From: JAOUJD01 sp963811265
Lineage (GTDB): Bacteria > Pseudomonadota > Gammaproteobacteria > Burkholderiales > Burkholderiaceae_F
Direction: 5' to 3'
NCBI GenBank assembly: GCA_963811265.1
Contig: CAWEQS010000020.1
Coordinates: forward strand, 116,063 to 180,062
Length of the DNA: 64,000 nucleotides
A program made the position numbers and the translations under genes. The stretch's first letter is position 1. The number at the start of each line of letters is the position of its first letter. The notes under the pieces were generated by a model that was not told the origin of the DNA, searched no databases, and was given only the letters and a program-made list of their open reading frames with translations. This document shows, in pieces, positions 19,569-32,683 of this stretch.

Positions 19569-21179
19569 GTGGAAGTGGACTACATCGTCGTCGGCGGCGG
19601 ATCGGCGGGCTGTGTGCTGGCCGCCCGTCTCAGCGAGGATCCTTCAGTTTCGGTTGCGCTGCTCGAAGCCGGCGGCAGCAACGACGGTGTGCTGAGCCGC
19701 GTCCCGACCGGGGCGGCGGTCCACATCGTCGGCCGCAACGCCCACAACTGGGCATTCTCGACCGTGCCGCAGCCGGGGTTCGCGGGAAGGCGCGGCTATC
19801 AGCCGCGCGGGCGCGGGCTCGGCGGTTCGTCCTCGATCAACGCGATGGTCTACCTGCGCGGCCAGCGCGAGGACTATGACGACTGGGTGGCGGAGGGCGC
19901 GACCGGCTGGGGCTGGAACGACGTCCTGCCGTACTTTCGCAGTTCGGAGAACAACGAGCGCCCGGGCCTGGACGGCGCGTATCACGGCCGCGGCGGTCCG
20001 CTGAACGTCGCCGACCTGCGTTCGCCGCATCCGTTCGCCGCGAGGTTCATCGAGGCCGCGCAGCAGGCCGGCCTGCCGCGCAACGACGACTTCGCGGGGC
20101 AGTCGCAGGAGGGCGTCGGCTGGTACCAGGTGACGCAGAAGAACGGCGAACGCTGGAGCGTGGCGCGTGCCTACCTCGACCCGGCGCGCGGGCGGCCCAA
20201 CCTGAAGATCGAGATCAACGCGTTCGTGACCCAGGTCTTGTTCGACGGCCGCCGGGCCGTCGGGGTGCGCTTCGAGCAGGGCGGGCAGGCGCGCGAAGTG
20301 CGGGCGCGGCGCGAAGTGCTGCTGGCGGCGGGTGCGCTGCAATCGCCCCAGTTGCTGATGGCGTCGGGCGTCGGCCCGGGCAGCCATCTCAAGGAACTCG
20401 GGATCGCGACGATCGCGGACCTGCCGGTCGGCGACAACCTGCAGGACCATCCGGACATCATCGTCAATCGTCGCGTCGACAACACCGACCTCCTCGGCCT
20501 GTCGCCGGCCGGCGCCTGGAAGGTGATGCGCGAGATCGGCCGCTGGCGGCGCGAGCGGCGCGGCGTGCTGACTTCCAACTTCGCGGAGGCGGGCGGCTTC
20601 GTGCGCACGCTGCCCGGCCAGGCGCGGCCCGACCTGCAGCTTCACTTCGTCATCGGCATGGTCGACAACCACAACCGCACGTTCCACTGGGGCCACGGCA
20701 TGAGCTGCCACTCGTGCCCGCTGCGTCCCAAGAGCCGCGGCGTGCTGCGGCTCGCGTCGCGCGACATGAAGGACGCGCCGCTGATCGACCCGCGCTTCCT
20801 GTCGCACGAGGACGACCTCGAGACGCTGGTGCGCGGCTTCAAGCTCGTCCGGAAGATCTTCGCGCAGCCGGCCTTCGCGCCGTTCGACGGCGCCAATCCG
20901 AAGCGCGAGCTCTACAGCGCCGATGCGCGCACGGACGACGAGATCCGCGCGGTCATCCGCGCGCACGCCGACACGATCTACCACCCGGTCGGCACCTGCC
21001 GCATGGGCAGCGACGATCGCGCGGTGGTCGATCCCCAGCTGCGCGTGCGCGGGGTCGAGGGCTTGCGGGTGATCGACGCATCGGTGATGCCCACCCTCGT
21101 GTCGGGCAACACCAACGCCCCGGTCGTGATGATCGCGGAGCGTGCAAGCGACCTGCTCCGGGGACGCGCCCTGGCCTGA
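19569..21179 (+). CDS. GMC family FAD-dependent oxidoreductase (choline dehydrogenase-like)
   Basis: Oxidises an alcohol with FAD. The 536 aa protein begins with the dinucleotide fold VDYIVVGGGSAGCVLAARLS and the GMC signature GRGLGGSSSINAMVYLRG near residue 80. The active-site His lies in YHPVGTCRMG and the C-terminal FAD contact in NTNAPVVMIAERASDLL. The GTG start at 19569 is supported by AAGGGAG just upstream. No betaine-pathway neighbours are present, so choline is only one possible substrate; alkan-1-ol or polyethylene glycol dehydrogenases are equally compatible. Confidence 0.9.
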   Translation: MEVDYIVVGGGSAGCVLAARLSEDPSVSVALLEAGGSNDGVLSRVPTGAAVHIVGRNAHNWAFSTVPQPGFAGRRGYQPRGRGLGGSSSINAMVYLRGQREDYDDWVAEGATGWGWNDVLPYFRSSENNERPGLDGAYHGRGGPLNVADLRSPHPFAARFIEAAQQAGLPRNDDFAGQSQEGVGWYQVTQKNGERWSVARAYLDPARGRPNLKIEINAFVTQVLFDGRRAVGVRFEQGGQAREVRARREVLLAAGALQSPQLLMASGVGPGSHLKELGIATIADLPVGDNLQDHPDIIVNRRVDNTDLLGLSPAGAWKVMREIGRWRRERRGVLTSNFAEAGGFVRTLPGQARPDLQLHFVIGMVDNHNRTFHWGHGMSCHSCPLRPKSRGVLRLASRDMKDAPLIDPRFLSHEDDLETLVRGFKLVRKIFAQPAFAPFDGANPKRELYSADARTDDEIRAVIRAHADTIYHPVGTCRMGSDDRAVVDPQLRVRGVEGLRVIDASVMPTLVSGNTNAPVVMIAERASDLLRGRALA

Positions 21180-21252
21180 CCGGAGGGACGGTCGGTCGGG
21201 CGGACCCGCAGACCGCTCCCTTACAATTCCCCGACCTTCCTAAAGGCCCGCG

Positions 21253-25046
<3,794 letters not shown>

Positions 25047-25050
<4 letters not shown>

Positions 25051-25478
25051 CACGCCGCCGGGTCGTCGCATCGCTGCTGGCGCTCGCCGTCGTGGCCGGG
25101 TGCGGCCGCAGCGATCCGGAGCGCGAGCTGCGCGCGACCATCGACGCGATGACCGGGGCAATCGAGAAGCGCGAGCCGGCGGCGTTCCTGGATGCGCTGA
25201 CGGACGACTTCAGCCGCGAGTCGGGCGCCTTCGGCAAGCAGGACGCGAAGAGGACGCTGGTCGCCGCGATCCTGCGCAACGAGAAGATCAGCGTGAACGC
25301 CGTGGTGACCGAGCTTCGCATCGACGGCGACCGCGCGTTCGCGCGGGTGCGCGTCGTGGCCACCGGCGGCGCGGGCCTGCTGCCGGAGCGCGGCCAGGCG
25401 TGGGACTTCGAGTCGGCGTGGCGGCGCGAGCGCGGGCAGTGGAAGGTCTTCAACGCGGAGTGGCGCGAGGGACTTTAG
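25047..25478 (+). CDS. Small lipoprotein, NTF2/SnoaL-like
   Basis: A 143 aa exported lipoprotein. The GTG start overlaps the metH stop (GTGA). The signal ends in a lipobox (VVAGC, Cys near residue 18). The mature part (IDAMTGAIEKREPAAFLDAL, then AWDFESAWRRERGQWKV) has the layout of the NTF2-like fold seen in nuclear-transport-factor-2/SnoaL domains. No catalytic residues can be assigned. Co-translation with metH is likely but a functional link is not evident. Confidence 0.72.
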
Positions 25479-25697
25479 GGCGAGATGTCGGGGTTGGCAG
25501 GCCGACTCCGATGTCCGCCGCCAGTCGCAGGCATGCATTGGTGACTGAAGGTTCTTCCTGGAGGCTCGGCCTGGTCGCTCCGGGTTGAACGCAAACGACC
25601 CCGATACGATCAACGACTCGCCCGCCGGACCCCCTATCGTCCACGATGCTGCGGCACGATTGCCGAGGGGCGCATTTGCTGAGGGAGCCGACGACAA

Positions 25698-28490
25698 ATG
25701 AACAACAGAAAGTACGTCTATGCGTTCGAGGACGGCGACGGCAAGAACAAGATGTTGCTGGGAGGCAAGGGAGCCAACCTGTGCGAGATGACGCAACTGG
25801 GCCTGAATGTCCCGCCCGGATTCGTCATCTCGGCCGAGGCATGCCTGGTCTATCTCGAGAAGAACCAGCTTCCCGCCGGCCTGATGGACGAGATCCGTGG
25901 CCACATCAGCCTGCTGGAGAAGAAGACCGGCAAGGGCTTCGGCAGCGGGACGAACCCGCTGCTCGTTTCCGTGCGATCGGGTTCGGCCATGTCGATGCCC
26001 GGCATGATGGACACGATCCTCAACCTCGGCCTCAACGAAACCTCGCTGGATGCGTTGATCGCGAAGACCTCGAACGAGCGATTCGCCTTCGACGCTTATC
26101 GTCGCTTCATCCAGCTGTTCGGCAAGATCGCCCTGGGGGTCGCCGACGAGCACTTCGACGAGCGCATGGCGGCCGTCAAGAGGAAGTACGGCGCGCGGGA
26201 GGACCTGGACCTCGACGCCGCTCACCTCAAGGAACTCGCGGGCGACTTCCTCGAGATCGTGAAGCGCCACTCGGGAAGGCCGTTCCCGCACGATCCGCAT
26301 GAACAGCTCGAGATTGCCGTCGGCGCGGTGTTTCGTTCCTGGATGGGCAAGCGCGCGGTGGACTACCGCCGGCAATTCAAGATCACGCCGGACATGGCCA
26401 ACGGCACCGCGGTCAACATCTGCACGATGGTGTTCGGAAACATGGGCAGCGACTCCGGCACCGGAGTGGGGTTCACGCGCAATCCTGGAACCGGCGAGAA
26501 GCTGATCTTTGGCGAGTACCTCGTCAACGCGCAGGGAGAGGACGTGGTCGCAGGCATTCGCACGCCCAGGCCGATCGCCGAGCTGGAAAAGGAGATGCCG
26601 GAGATCCACCGCCAGCTGCTGGAACTGAGCAATCGGCTGGAGTCGCACTACTGCGAAGTGCAGGACTTCGAATTCACGATCGAGAAGGGAACGCTCTACT
26701 GCCTGCAGACCCGCAACGGCAAGATGAATGCGCGGGCGATGGTGCGCACCTCGGTGGAGATGTACAGCGAAGGGCTGATCACCAAGGAGCGGGCGCTGCT
26801 CCGGGTCGAGCCGACCCAGCTGGAGCAGCTGCTGGTGCCGCAGCTGTCGCCCGATTTCCGCGGCAGGTCACTGGCGCAAGGGCTTCCGGCGTCGCCCGGC
26901 GCGGCCTCCGGGCGCATCGTGTTCGATGCCGACACCGCCGAACACAGGGGACTGGCCGGCGAGCGGATCATCCTCGTGCGCGAGGAGACCAAGCCCGAAG
27001 ACATCCACGGGTTCTTCCAGGCGCAGGGGATCCTCACCAGCCGCGGTGGCAAGACGTCCCACGCGGCGGTCGTCGCGCGCGGCATGGGCAAGCCCTGCGT
27101 GTCAGGCTGCGAGCAGATCGTGATCGACGACAAGGCGCGCCGCGCCGTGATCGGGGAGACCACGCTGCACGAAGGCGACGTGATCACGATCGACGGCGGC
27201 ACCGGGCATGTCTACGCCGGTGAAGTGCCGACCGTCGAGGCCAAATTCTCGGGCGAAATGGTCACGCTGCTCGTTTGGGCGGACGAGGTGGCGCGGCTGA
27301 AGGTCATGGCCAATGCCGACACGCCCGAGGATGCCAGCCGCGCGCGGCAGTTCGGCGCCGTCGGGATCGGGCTGGTGCGCACCGAGCGCATGTTCAACAG
27401 CACCGATCGCCTGCCGATCGTGCAGGAGATGATCCTCGCCGGGACGCCGGAGGAACGCCAGGCGGCGCTGGACCGACTGCTCCCGATCCAGCGCGCCGAC
27501 TTCAAGGCCATCTTCAAGGCGATGAAGGGGCTGCCGGTGACGGTGCGCCTGCTCGACCCGCCGATGCACGAATTCCTGCCCACGGCCGCGCAGCTCGAGC
27601 TCGAGATCGCGCACCTCCACCAGCTCAACGACAGCATCAAGGGGCTGAAGGAACTGCCCGACACGCTCAAGCTGCTGAACCCGAAGCTCTACCAGCAATA
27701 CGCCGACGGCCTGACCCGGCTTGTCGTCGGGCTGCACGCCTTCGAGGAATCACACCTCGAAGACGACGTGATCCACCGCAAGGAGGCGATTCTCAAGAAG
27801 GTGCGCGCGCTCGAAGAGGTCAATCCGATGCTCGGCCATCGCGGCGTGCGCCTGGGGATCAGCTATCCGGAGATCTACTCGATGCAGATCAGGGCGATCC
27901 TCGAGGCCGCGGCGCTGTGCGCGCGCGAGGGCGTCGAGGTCTACCCGGAGATCATGGTGCCGCAGGTTGCCACGGTGGAGGAGCTCAAGCGCATTCATGG
28001 CTACGTCCAGCGCATCCACAAGGTGGTGGAACTGACCCATGGCATCAACGTGAAGTTCAAGTTCGGCACGATGATGGAGGTGGTGCGCGCATGCGTGCGC
28101 GCCGGGCGGATGGCGGAGACCGCCGAGTTCTTTTCGTTCGGCACCAACGACCTCACCCAGGCGACGTTCTCGTTCAGCCGCGAGGACGCCGAGAACAAGT
28201 TCCTGCCTGCCTACACCGAGACGGGCATCCTGCAGGACAACCCGTTCGAGGTGCTCGACATCAAGGGCGTGGGACAGCTCATGAAGATGGCCGTCACGAA
28301 GGGGCGCGAGACGCAGCCGGATCTCAAGGTCGGCATCTGCGGCGAGCACGGTGGAAACCCGGCCTCGATCCACTTCTGCCATCACATCGGGCTTACTTAC
28401 GTTTCGTGTTCCGGCCCACGCGTGCCGGTGGCGCGGCTCGCCGCGGCGCAGGCCAAGCTCCTGGAAGACAAGTACATCGACCCGGACTGA
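25698..28490 (+). CDS. ppdK: Pyruvate, phosphate dikinase
   Basis: Interconverts pyruvate, ATP and phosphate with phosphoenolpyruvate, AMP and pyrophosphate. The 930 aa length is typical. The N-terminal ATP-grasp domain starts YVYAFEDGDGKNKMLLGGKG, and the central swivelling domain carries the phospho-His in TSRGGKTSHAAVVARGMGKP near residue 455. The C-terminal TIM barrel has the PEP-binding sequence and the catalytic Cys in ICGEHGGNP. The gene stands alone with its own ribosome site (GAGGGAG) and converges on the exosortase gene 22 bases downstream. Its role is gluconeogenic or pyrophosphate-linked PEP supply. Confidence 0.97.
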   Translation: MNNRKYVYAFEDGDGKNKMLLGGKGANLCEMTQLGLNVPPGFVISAEACLVYLEKNQLPAGLMDEIRGHISLLEKKTGKGFGSGTNPLLVSVRSGSAMSMPGMMDTILNLGLNETSLDALIAKTSNERFAFDAYRRFIQLFGKIALGVADEHFDERMAAVKRKYGAREDLDLDAAHLKELAGDFLEIVKRHSGRPFPHDPHEQLEIAVGAVFRSWMGKRAVDYRRQFKITPDMANGTAVNICTMVFGNMGSDSGTGVGFTRNPGTGEKLIFGEYLVNAQGEDVVAGIRTPRPIAELEKEMPEIHRQLLELSNRLESHYCEVQDFEFTIEKGTLYCLQTRNGKMNARAMVRTSVEMYSEGLITKERALLRVEPTQLEQLLVPQLSPDFRGRSLAQGLPASPGAASGRIVFDADTAEHRGLAGERIILVREETKPEDIHGFFQAQGILTSRGGKTSHAAVVARGMGKPCVSGCEQIVIDDKARRAVIGETTLHEGDVITIDGGTGHVYAGEVPTVEAKFSGEMVTLLVWADEVARLKVMANADTPEDASRARQFGAVGIGLVRTERMFNSTDRLPIVQEMILAGTPEERQAALDRLLPIQRADFKAIFKAMKGLPVTVRLLDPPMHEFLPTAAQLELEIAHLHQLNDSIKGLKELPDTLKLLNPKLYQQYADGLTRLVVGLHAFEESHLEDDVIHRKEAILKKVRALEEVNPMLGHRGVRLGISYPEIYSMQIRAILEAAALCAREGVEVYPEIMVPQVATVEELKRIHGYVQRIHKVVELTHGINVKFKFGTMMEVVRACVRAGRMAETAEFFSFGTNDLTQATFSFSREDAENKFLPAYTETGILQDNPFEVLDIKGVGQLMKMAVTKGRETQPDLKVGICGEHGGNPASIHFCHHIGLTYVSCSGPRVPVARLAAAQAKLLEDKYIDPD

Positions 28491-28512
28491 TCGCGCTGTC
28501 GCTTCGGGCGCG

Positions 28513-29941
28513 TCACACTCCGCCTTCGATCGGCGTCACGACGGTGATCGCCCACCACGGCCCGCCGCCGTACTGCGACGCCCAGAACCATGCCGACGCG
28601 TCGGTCCACCGGCCTTCGCCGCCATCGTGGATGCGTTCGCACACCTTGACGCGACGGCCGTCGCGCTCGGCGACGAAGCAGGACCAGCGCTCGCCGCGGT
28701 CGTCCACCGCCGGTTGCGGCCGCTCGACGCGGTAGCCGATGCCGCGGAAGCAATCCTCCGCCGGATGCAGCTGGCGGGTCGGCCGGGTCACCTGGCGCAC
28801 GACCAGCACGCGCTGGCCGTCGGTGAAGCGCGCGATGGCGCCGGGAAAGCGCCGCGCGAAACGCTCTTCGAGCGCGCCGGGCGGCAATTGGGTCAGCGGC
28901 TGGTCGCGGAAGTGGGTCGGCCACGCGACGGTGGCGGCCCGTTCCGGCGGGTCTGCGTGCTCGCTTGCGCGCAAGGGCACGAGATGACCCGCCAGGGGAA
29001 GCGCTCCCGCGACCAGCAGGGCGCCGACAAAGAAGGTGCGGACATTCATCGGCGACGGCCTCGAAGCGATCAGGACGATGGGAACGACGGCGAGCGCGAG
29101 CGCGGCCAGGCCGACCGCTTCGTGCGACCACGCCGGCCACTGCACGAGCCCCGCCTCCGGGAAGAACAGCGCGGCGTTGCGCGCGACGTTGGCGGCGAGC
29201 ACGAGCAGCGCCGCGGCGACGGCGTTCGTCGCCGTGCGCGCGCCGTCCGCGCGCGCGAGATACGACAGCAGCGCGGCCGTGTAGCTGCCGATCCACAGCA
29301 TGCCGATCCCCGCGCACGGCGCGTCGACCAGCACCGTGGTGCCCTGGTGCAGGATCGCCGCGCCGGCGGCGCTCGCGTCCACGCCCGCCAGCGCGAGGAC
29401 CAGCGTCGCCGCGTGAGCCGTGAACACGCGGAGCGGAAACCCCAGGTAGAACTGCAGCGATGCGACGACGGGCAGCGCGAGCAGCAGCAGCGCAACGAGC
29501 GGGGTGGCCGGTCGGCGCGGGCATCGCGTGGACCAGGAAGAGCGCCAGGGCAAGCATCGCGACGGCCGCCGCCGCGAGATCGGGCAGCACGAGGGTCGCC
29601 GCCGCGGCGACGACGGCGAGCGCGGCGCTCGCCACCAGCGCGGAGCGCGTCGGCACCGACAACTCGGCGCGATCGCGCGCGACCAGCACGAGCACGGTCG
29701 CGAGCGCGAGGATGCCCCACGGCTCGTCGGAGCCGTCGACCATGCGTCGCGCCATGTAGATCCAGTGCGGCCACAGCGCCAGCAGCAGGCCGCCCAGCAG
29801 CGCGACCACCGGACGCACGGCGCGCCAATGCGCGACGAGTTCGCCGGCGCCATCCGCGGCGCGGTCGTGCTCGGCAACGAGCACGCCGTACAGCGGTGAC
29901 GGCATCGTGCGGCCGATGCGCGCGTTCAGCTCACCGCGCAT
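28513..29941 (-). CDS. Exosortase with fused EpsI-like C-terminal domain (frame change near 29509)
   Basis: Multi-helix inner-membrane transpeptidase that cleaves C-terminal sorting tails. The reconstructed protein is about 475 aa. It has eight or so hydrophobic segments up to residue 300 and the exosortase triad: Cys209 in VDAPCAGIGMLWIG, Arg254 in NVARNAALFF and His273 in WSHEAVGL. After the last helix a soluble domain of about 140 residues carries RQLHPAEDCFRGIGYRVERP, which resembles EpsI-type proteins that are separate in EPS loci. One extra base near 29509 shifts the frame inside the membrane part. The start overlaps the VIT/VWA gene by 11 bases, so the enzyme is co-translated with its likely substrate. 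The subfamily is not certain. Confidence 0.85.
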
Positions 29942-31946
29942 CGCGTCCTCCCGTGCGGCGGCGGCGCAGCCACCACGCGAGCCCGCCGGCGAGCAGCGTC
30001 ATCGACACGAACTCGGGCTCGGGCGTGCTGGGCACTTCGCCAAGCGCGAGCTCGCTGAGGCCCTCGGGCAGCGGTTGCGGCTGGTCGACGCCGGCCTGCG
30101 TGCCGCCGGGGTTGCGGACGACCTTGTCGACGGCGATGAACGAGGTGTAGTCGGTGAGCAGACGGTACTTCAGCCCGAGCTCGGTGATCTCCTTCTGCGT
30201 CGCCGAGTCCGGCGCGATCTTCTGGTAGTCACCCAGCGTTGCGATCCGGCTGCGCGCCCACAGCACGCCGAGCGCCTTCGCGTCGGTCGCCGGCAGGCGG
30301 CCACGCGCGACGTCGACCGACTGGACGAAGGTGCCGGTCGACGCCGTGCCGCGCACTTCGATCGCGCCCGTCGCCGCGCCGCGGAACTTGCCGGAGATCA
30401 CCAGCGGGCGCTGCGCGAACAGGTCGGGCAGTTGCGGCGGATCGACGTCGTAGGCGTCGAAGCCGCGAAAGCTCACCGCGATCCGGGTCAACACGGGCGA
30501 CTCGATGTACGCGCGGAAGCGATCGGCCTCGATCGCGGCGTCGCGCTCGCTCAGCACGACGAACGCCTCGCCGCGGCCTGCGCGCGCCAGGCCCTCGATC
30601 AGCAAGCGGTTCACCGACGAGCCGATGCCGAACGCGAACACGTTGGCGCGGCCGAGGCTGGCGCGAACCAGGTCCATAGCCTGCTTCTCGATGGTGACGT
30701 AGCCGTCGGTGACGACGACGAAGCTGCGCGCGCGCTCCTGGTCGCTCGGCATGGCCAGCGCGGCGCGCAGCGCCGCGAGCAGTTCCGTCGACCCGCTGCC
30801 GCGCTGCCCGTTGATGAAGCGCACCGCGGCTTCGACGTTCTCGCGCGTGGCGGGCACCGAGCGCGGCGCGAACATCGAGTGGCCGCCGGCGAACGGGATG
30901 ATGTTGAACGTGTCGGTGGGGCGCAGGTTGGCGACCAGCCCACGCAACAAGGTCTTCGCGGTCTCCACCGGAAAGCCGTGCATCGAGCCGGACACGTCGA
31001 GCACGAACACGTACTCGCGCGGCACGATCGCGTTCGACGCAACGCGCGCCGGCGGCTCGATCATCGCGAGGAAGAAGTTCTCGTCGCGTCCCTCGTGCAC
31101 CAGGACGCCGGAGGCGATCTCGCGCCCGGCCAGCCGGTACTCGAGCACGAAGTCGCGGTTCGCGTGCTCGGCCGCGGCCGGCAGTTCGGCCCTTGCCGTG
31201 CGCGAGCCGAGGCCGTCGACGGCGAGCCGATGCGACGGCGACGCCGCGGACTGAACCGGCAGCGGCGCGTTCACTTCGACCTTCATGGCCAGGGTGTGCC
31301 GGGCTGGCTCGGCTGCGCGCAACGTCGGTTGCGCGACCCAGCCTTCGGCCTGGTGACTTTCACGCCCGGCGGCGCCGTTGTAGCGCGGGCCGACCACCGT
31401 GGGGAACACGAAGCGGTAGCTGCCGTCGGTCGGCACGAGGTTCTCCGTGTAGAAGAGGTCGACGGCGATCTCGTCGCCCGGCATGACGTTCGCGATGGCC
31501 ATCGAGAAGACGTTGGGTCGCTGCTGCTCGAGCAGCGAGGCGTTCTTCCCTTCGCGCTTCGCCGTCTCGTACTCGCGCCGGGCCGCCTGCTTCTCGCGGA
31601 TCTCGGCATCGACCGCGCGCTCGCCGATGCGCATCCGCATCGCGTAGACGGCTGCGCGCGTCGACGCCGGGAACACGTAGCGCGCTTCCAGCGGCGCGTT
31701 GCCCTCGTTGCGGTAGACCTGTGTCACGCGGACGTCGGCGATCACGCCGGCGACCTTGACGTCGACACGCGTGGCCTTGAGTGGGAGGGCGTCGACGCCG
31801 GGCTCGGCCTTGTCGACCACGAAGTAGGGTGACAGCGTCTTCGTGAGGTCCTCCCGCGGACGCTCCTGCGCCGCGAGCGGGGAGAGCATGGCGCAGCCTG
31901 CCAGCGCGACGATCGACGCCGCGCGACCGAGCAGTGTTCCGGTCAT
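29931..31946 (-). CDS. VIT/VWA surface protein with PEP-CTERM-like sorting signal
   Basis: A 671 aa exported protein starting at ATG 31946 with ribosome site AAGGAAG. It has a signal peptide (cleavage near SPLAAQE), a VIT domain at about 45-175 (VTQVYRNEGNAPLEARYVFP, REKQAARREYETAKREGKNA), a von Willebrand A domain at about 311-480 with intact metal site DVSGSM (Asp317, Ser319, Ser321), and a Ser/Pro tail. The last 36 residues are a tripartite sorting tail: PSTPEPE, then the hydrophobic FVSMTLLAGGLAWWL, then RRRR. The adjacent exosortase is the obvious processing enzyme. The likely role is a surface-displayed adhesion or sensing protein; the function is inferred from the domains. Confidence 0.9.
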   Translation of the reverse strand: MTGTLLGRAASIVALAGCAMLSPLAAQERPREDLTKTLSPYFVVDKAEPGVDALPLKATRVDVKVAGVIADVRVTQVYRNEGNAPLEARYVFPASTRAAVYAMRMRIGERAVDAEIREKQAARREYETAKREGKNASLLEQQRPNVFSMAIANVMPGDEIAVDLFYTENLVPTDGSYRFVFPTVVGPRYNGAAGRESHQAEGWVAQPTLRAAEPARHTLAMKVEVNAPLPVQSAASPSHRLAVDGLGSRTARAELPAAAEHANRDFVLEYRLAGREIASGVLVHEGRDENFFLAMIEPPARVASNAIVPREYVFVLDVSGSMHGFPVETAKTLLRGLVANLRPTDTFNIIPFAGGHSMFAPRSVPATRENVEAAVRFINGQRGSGSTELLAALRAALAMPSDQERARSFVVVTDGYVTIEKQAMDLVRASLGRANVFAFGIGSSVNRLLIEGLARAGRGEAFVVLSERDAAIEADRFRAYIESPVLTRIAVSFRGFDAYDVDPPQLPDLFAQRPLVISGKFRGAATGAIEVRGTASTGTFVQSVDVARGRLPATDAKALGVLWARSRIATLGDYQKIAPDSATQKEITELGLKYRLLTDYTSFIAVDKVVRNPGGTQAGVDQPQPLPEGLSELALGEVPSTPEPEFVSMTLLAGGLAWWLRRRRTGGRDAR

Positions 31947-31957
31947 GAAGTCTTCCT

Positions 31958-32521
31958 TCACTCGGCGCTGCGGGTTTGCAGCGCTGGCCGCTCGCCGACG
32001 CGTTCGGCGACTAGCGTGGTCCACCATGTCCCGCGTTCGTCCGTCAGTTCGAACTCGACGGCGCCATCCGCGAGTCGGTCGAGGTGAGCGCGGCCAGGCA
32101 GCGGGACGAGGACCGCGTGGCGGGTGTCGATCGCGCCCAGCTGCAGTGTCTCGGGTTCGCCGGATGCCGGCCGGAGCACGAGCGTGCCTCGCGGAGCGGC
32201 GCGGTGCGGGACGATGAGCAGGAAGGCGCCGTCGTCCTGGTCGATCAGCATTGCGCGTGGCGCATCGGCTTCCAGCCGAACCGGCGGCCTCACGCGGCCG
32301 CTGGCGTCGGCGATCCTTTCGTCGTCCGTGAGGCGGGCGTGGCCGGCGATCGGGAGGCCGTCGCACGCGGTCGACAGCCGGTGGAGTTGCACCGGCCGCT
32401 CGAGCGCCGCGGCAGCGTCGAGCGTGGCGGGTTCGCGCGCTGCCGCGGGCGACACGAACAGCAGGGCCAGCAGTTCGGCGGCGGCCAGCGCGCCGTCCAG
32501 CATCGGTTGCAGCAGCGTCAT
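31958..32521 (-). CDS. Exported protein of unknown function in exosortase operon
   Basis: A 187 aa product from ATG 32521, preceded by GGAGAG. A signal peptide ends near FVSPAAARE. The mature part is about 160 residues, beta-rich in appearance (LVLRPASGEPETLQLGAIDT, HAVLVPLPGRAHLD, AVEFELTDERGTWWTTLVAE), with a single Cys near residue 53. I do not recognise a family. It lies 11 bases upstream of the VIT/VWA gene and just downstream of the CreB-type repeat, so it is the first gene of the regulated unit. It may be a periplasmic partner of the VIT/VWA protein; this is inference from position. Confidence 0.7.
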   Translation of the reverse strand: MTLLQPMLDGALAAAELLALLFVSPAAAREPATLDAAAALERPVQLHRLSTACDGLPIAGHARLTDDERIADASGRVRPPVRLEADAPRAMLIDQDDGAFLLIVPHRAAPRGTLVLRPASGEPETLQLGAIDTRHAVLVPLPGRAHLDRLADGAVEFELTDERGTWWTTLVAERVGERPALQTRSAE

Positions 32522-32610
32522 CGTTCTCTCCGGGAAGCCCGCGGCCGGGCTGATGGAGCGCACGATCGACGCCGCGTTCGAAACCTTGGCGAACCGGAAG
32601 GGAAGCGAGT

Positions 32611-32626
32611 GTGAAGAAACGGTGAA
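32611..32626 (-). promoter_or_regulatory. CreB-type direct repeat (cre-tag) upstream of exosortase operon
   Basis: On the minus strand the sequence reads TTCACCGTTTCTTCAC, a perfect TTCAC-N6-TTCAC. This is the published recognition sequence of Escherichia coli CreB. It lies 90 bases upstream of the ATG at 32521 and just downstream of the creC-like gene. A CreB-like regulator is encoded 1.6 kb upstream in the same direction, so direct regulation of the three downstream genes is a strong prediction. Confidence 0.75.
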
Positions 32627-32683
32627 GCAGGCGCGCTCGACAACTGCTGTCGAGACGCCGGTGTCAGCCGGCGTGAACGGCGC

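Noticed and set aside
21180..21252. Cobalamin or SAM riboswitch upstream of metH
   Set aside because: The gap is only 73 bases, too short for a cobalamin riboswitch, and no SAM-type helices are visible.
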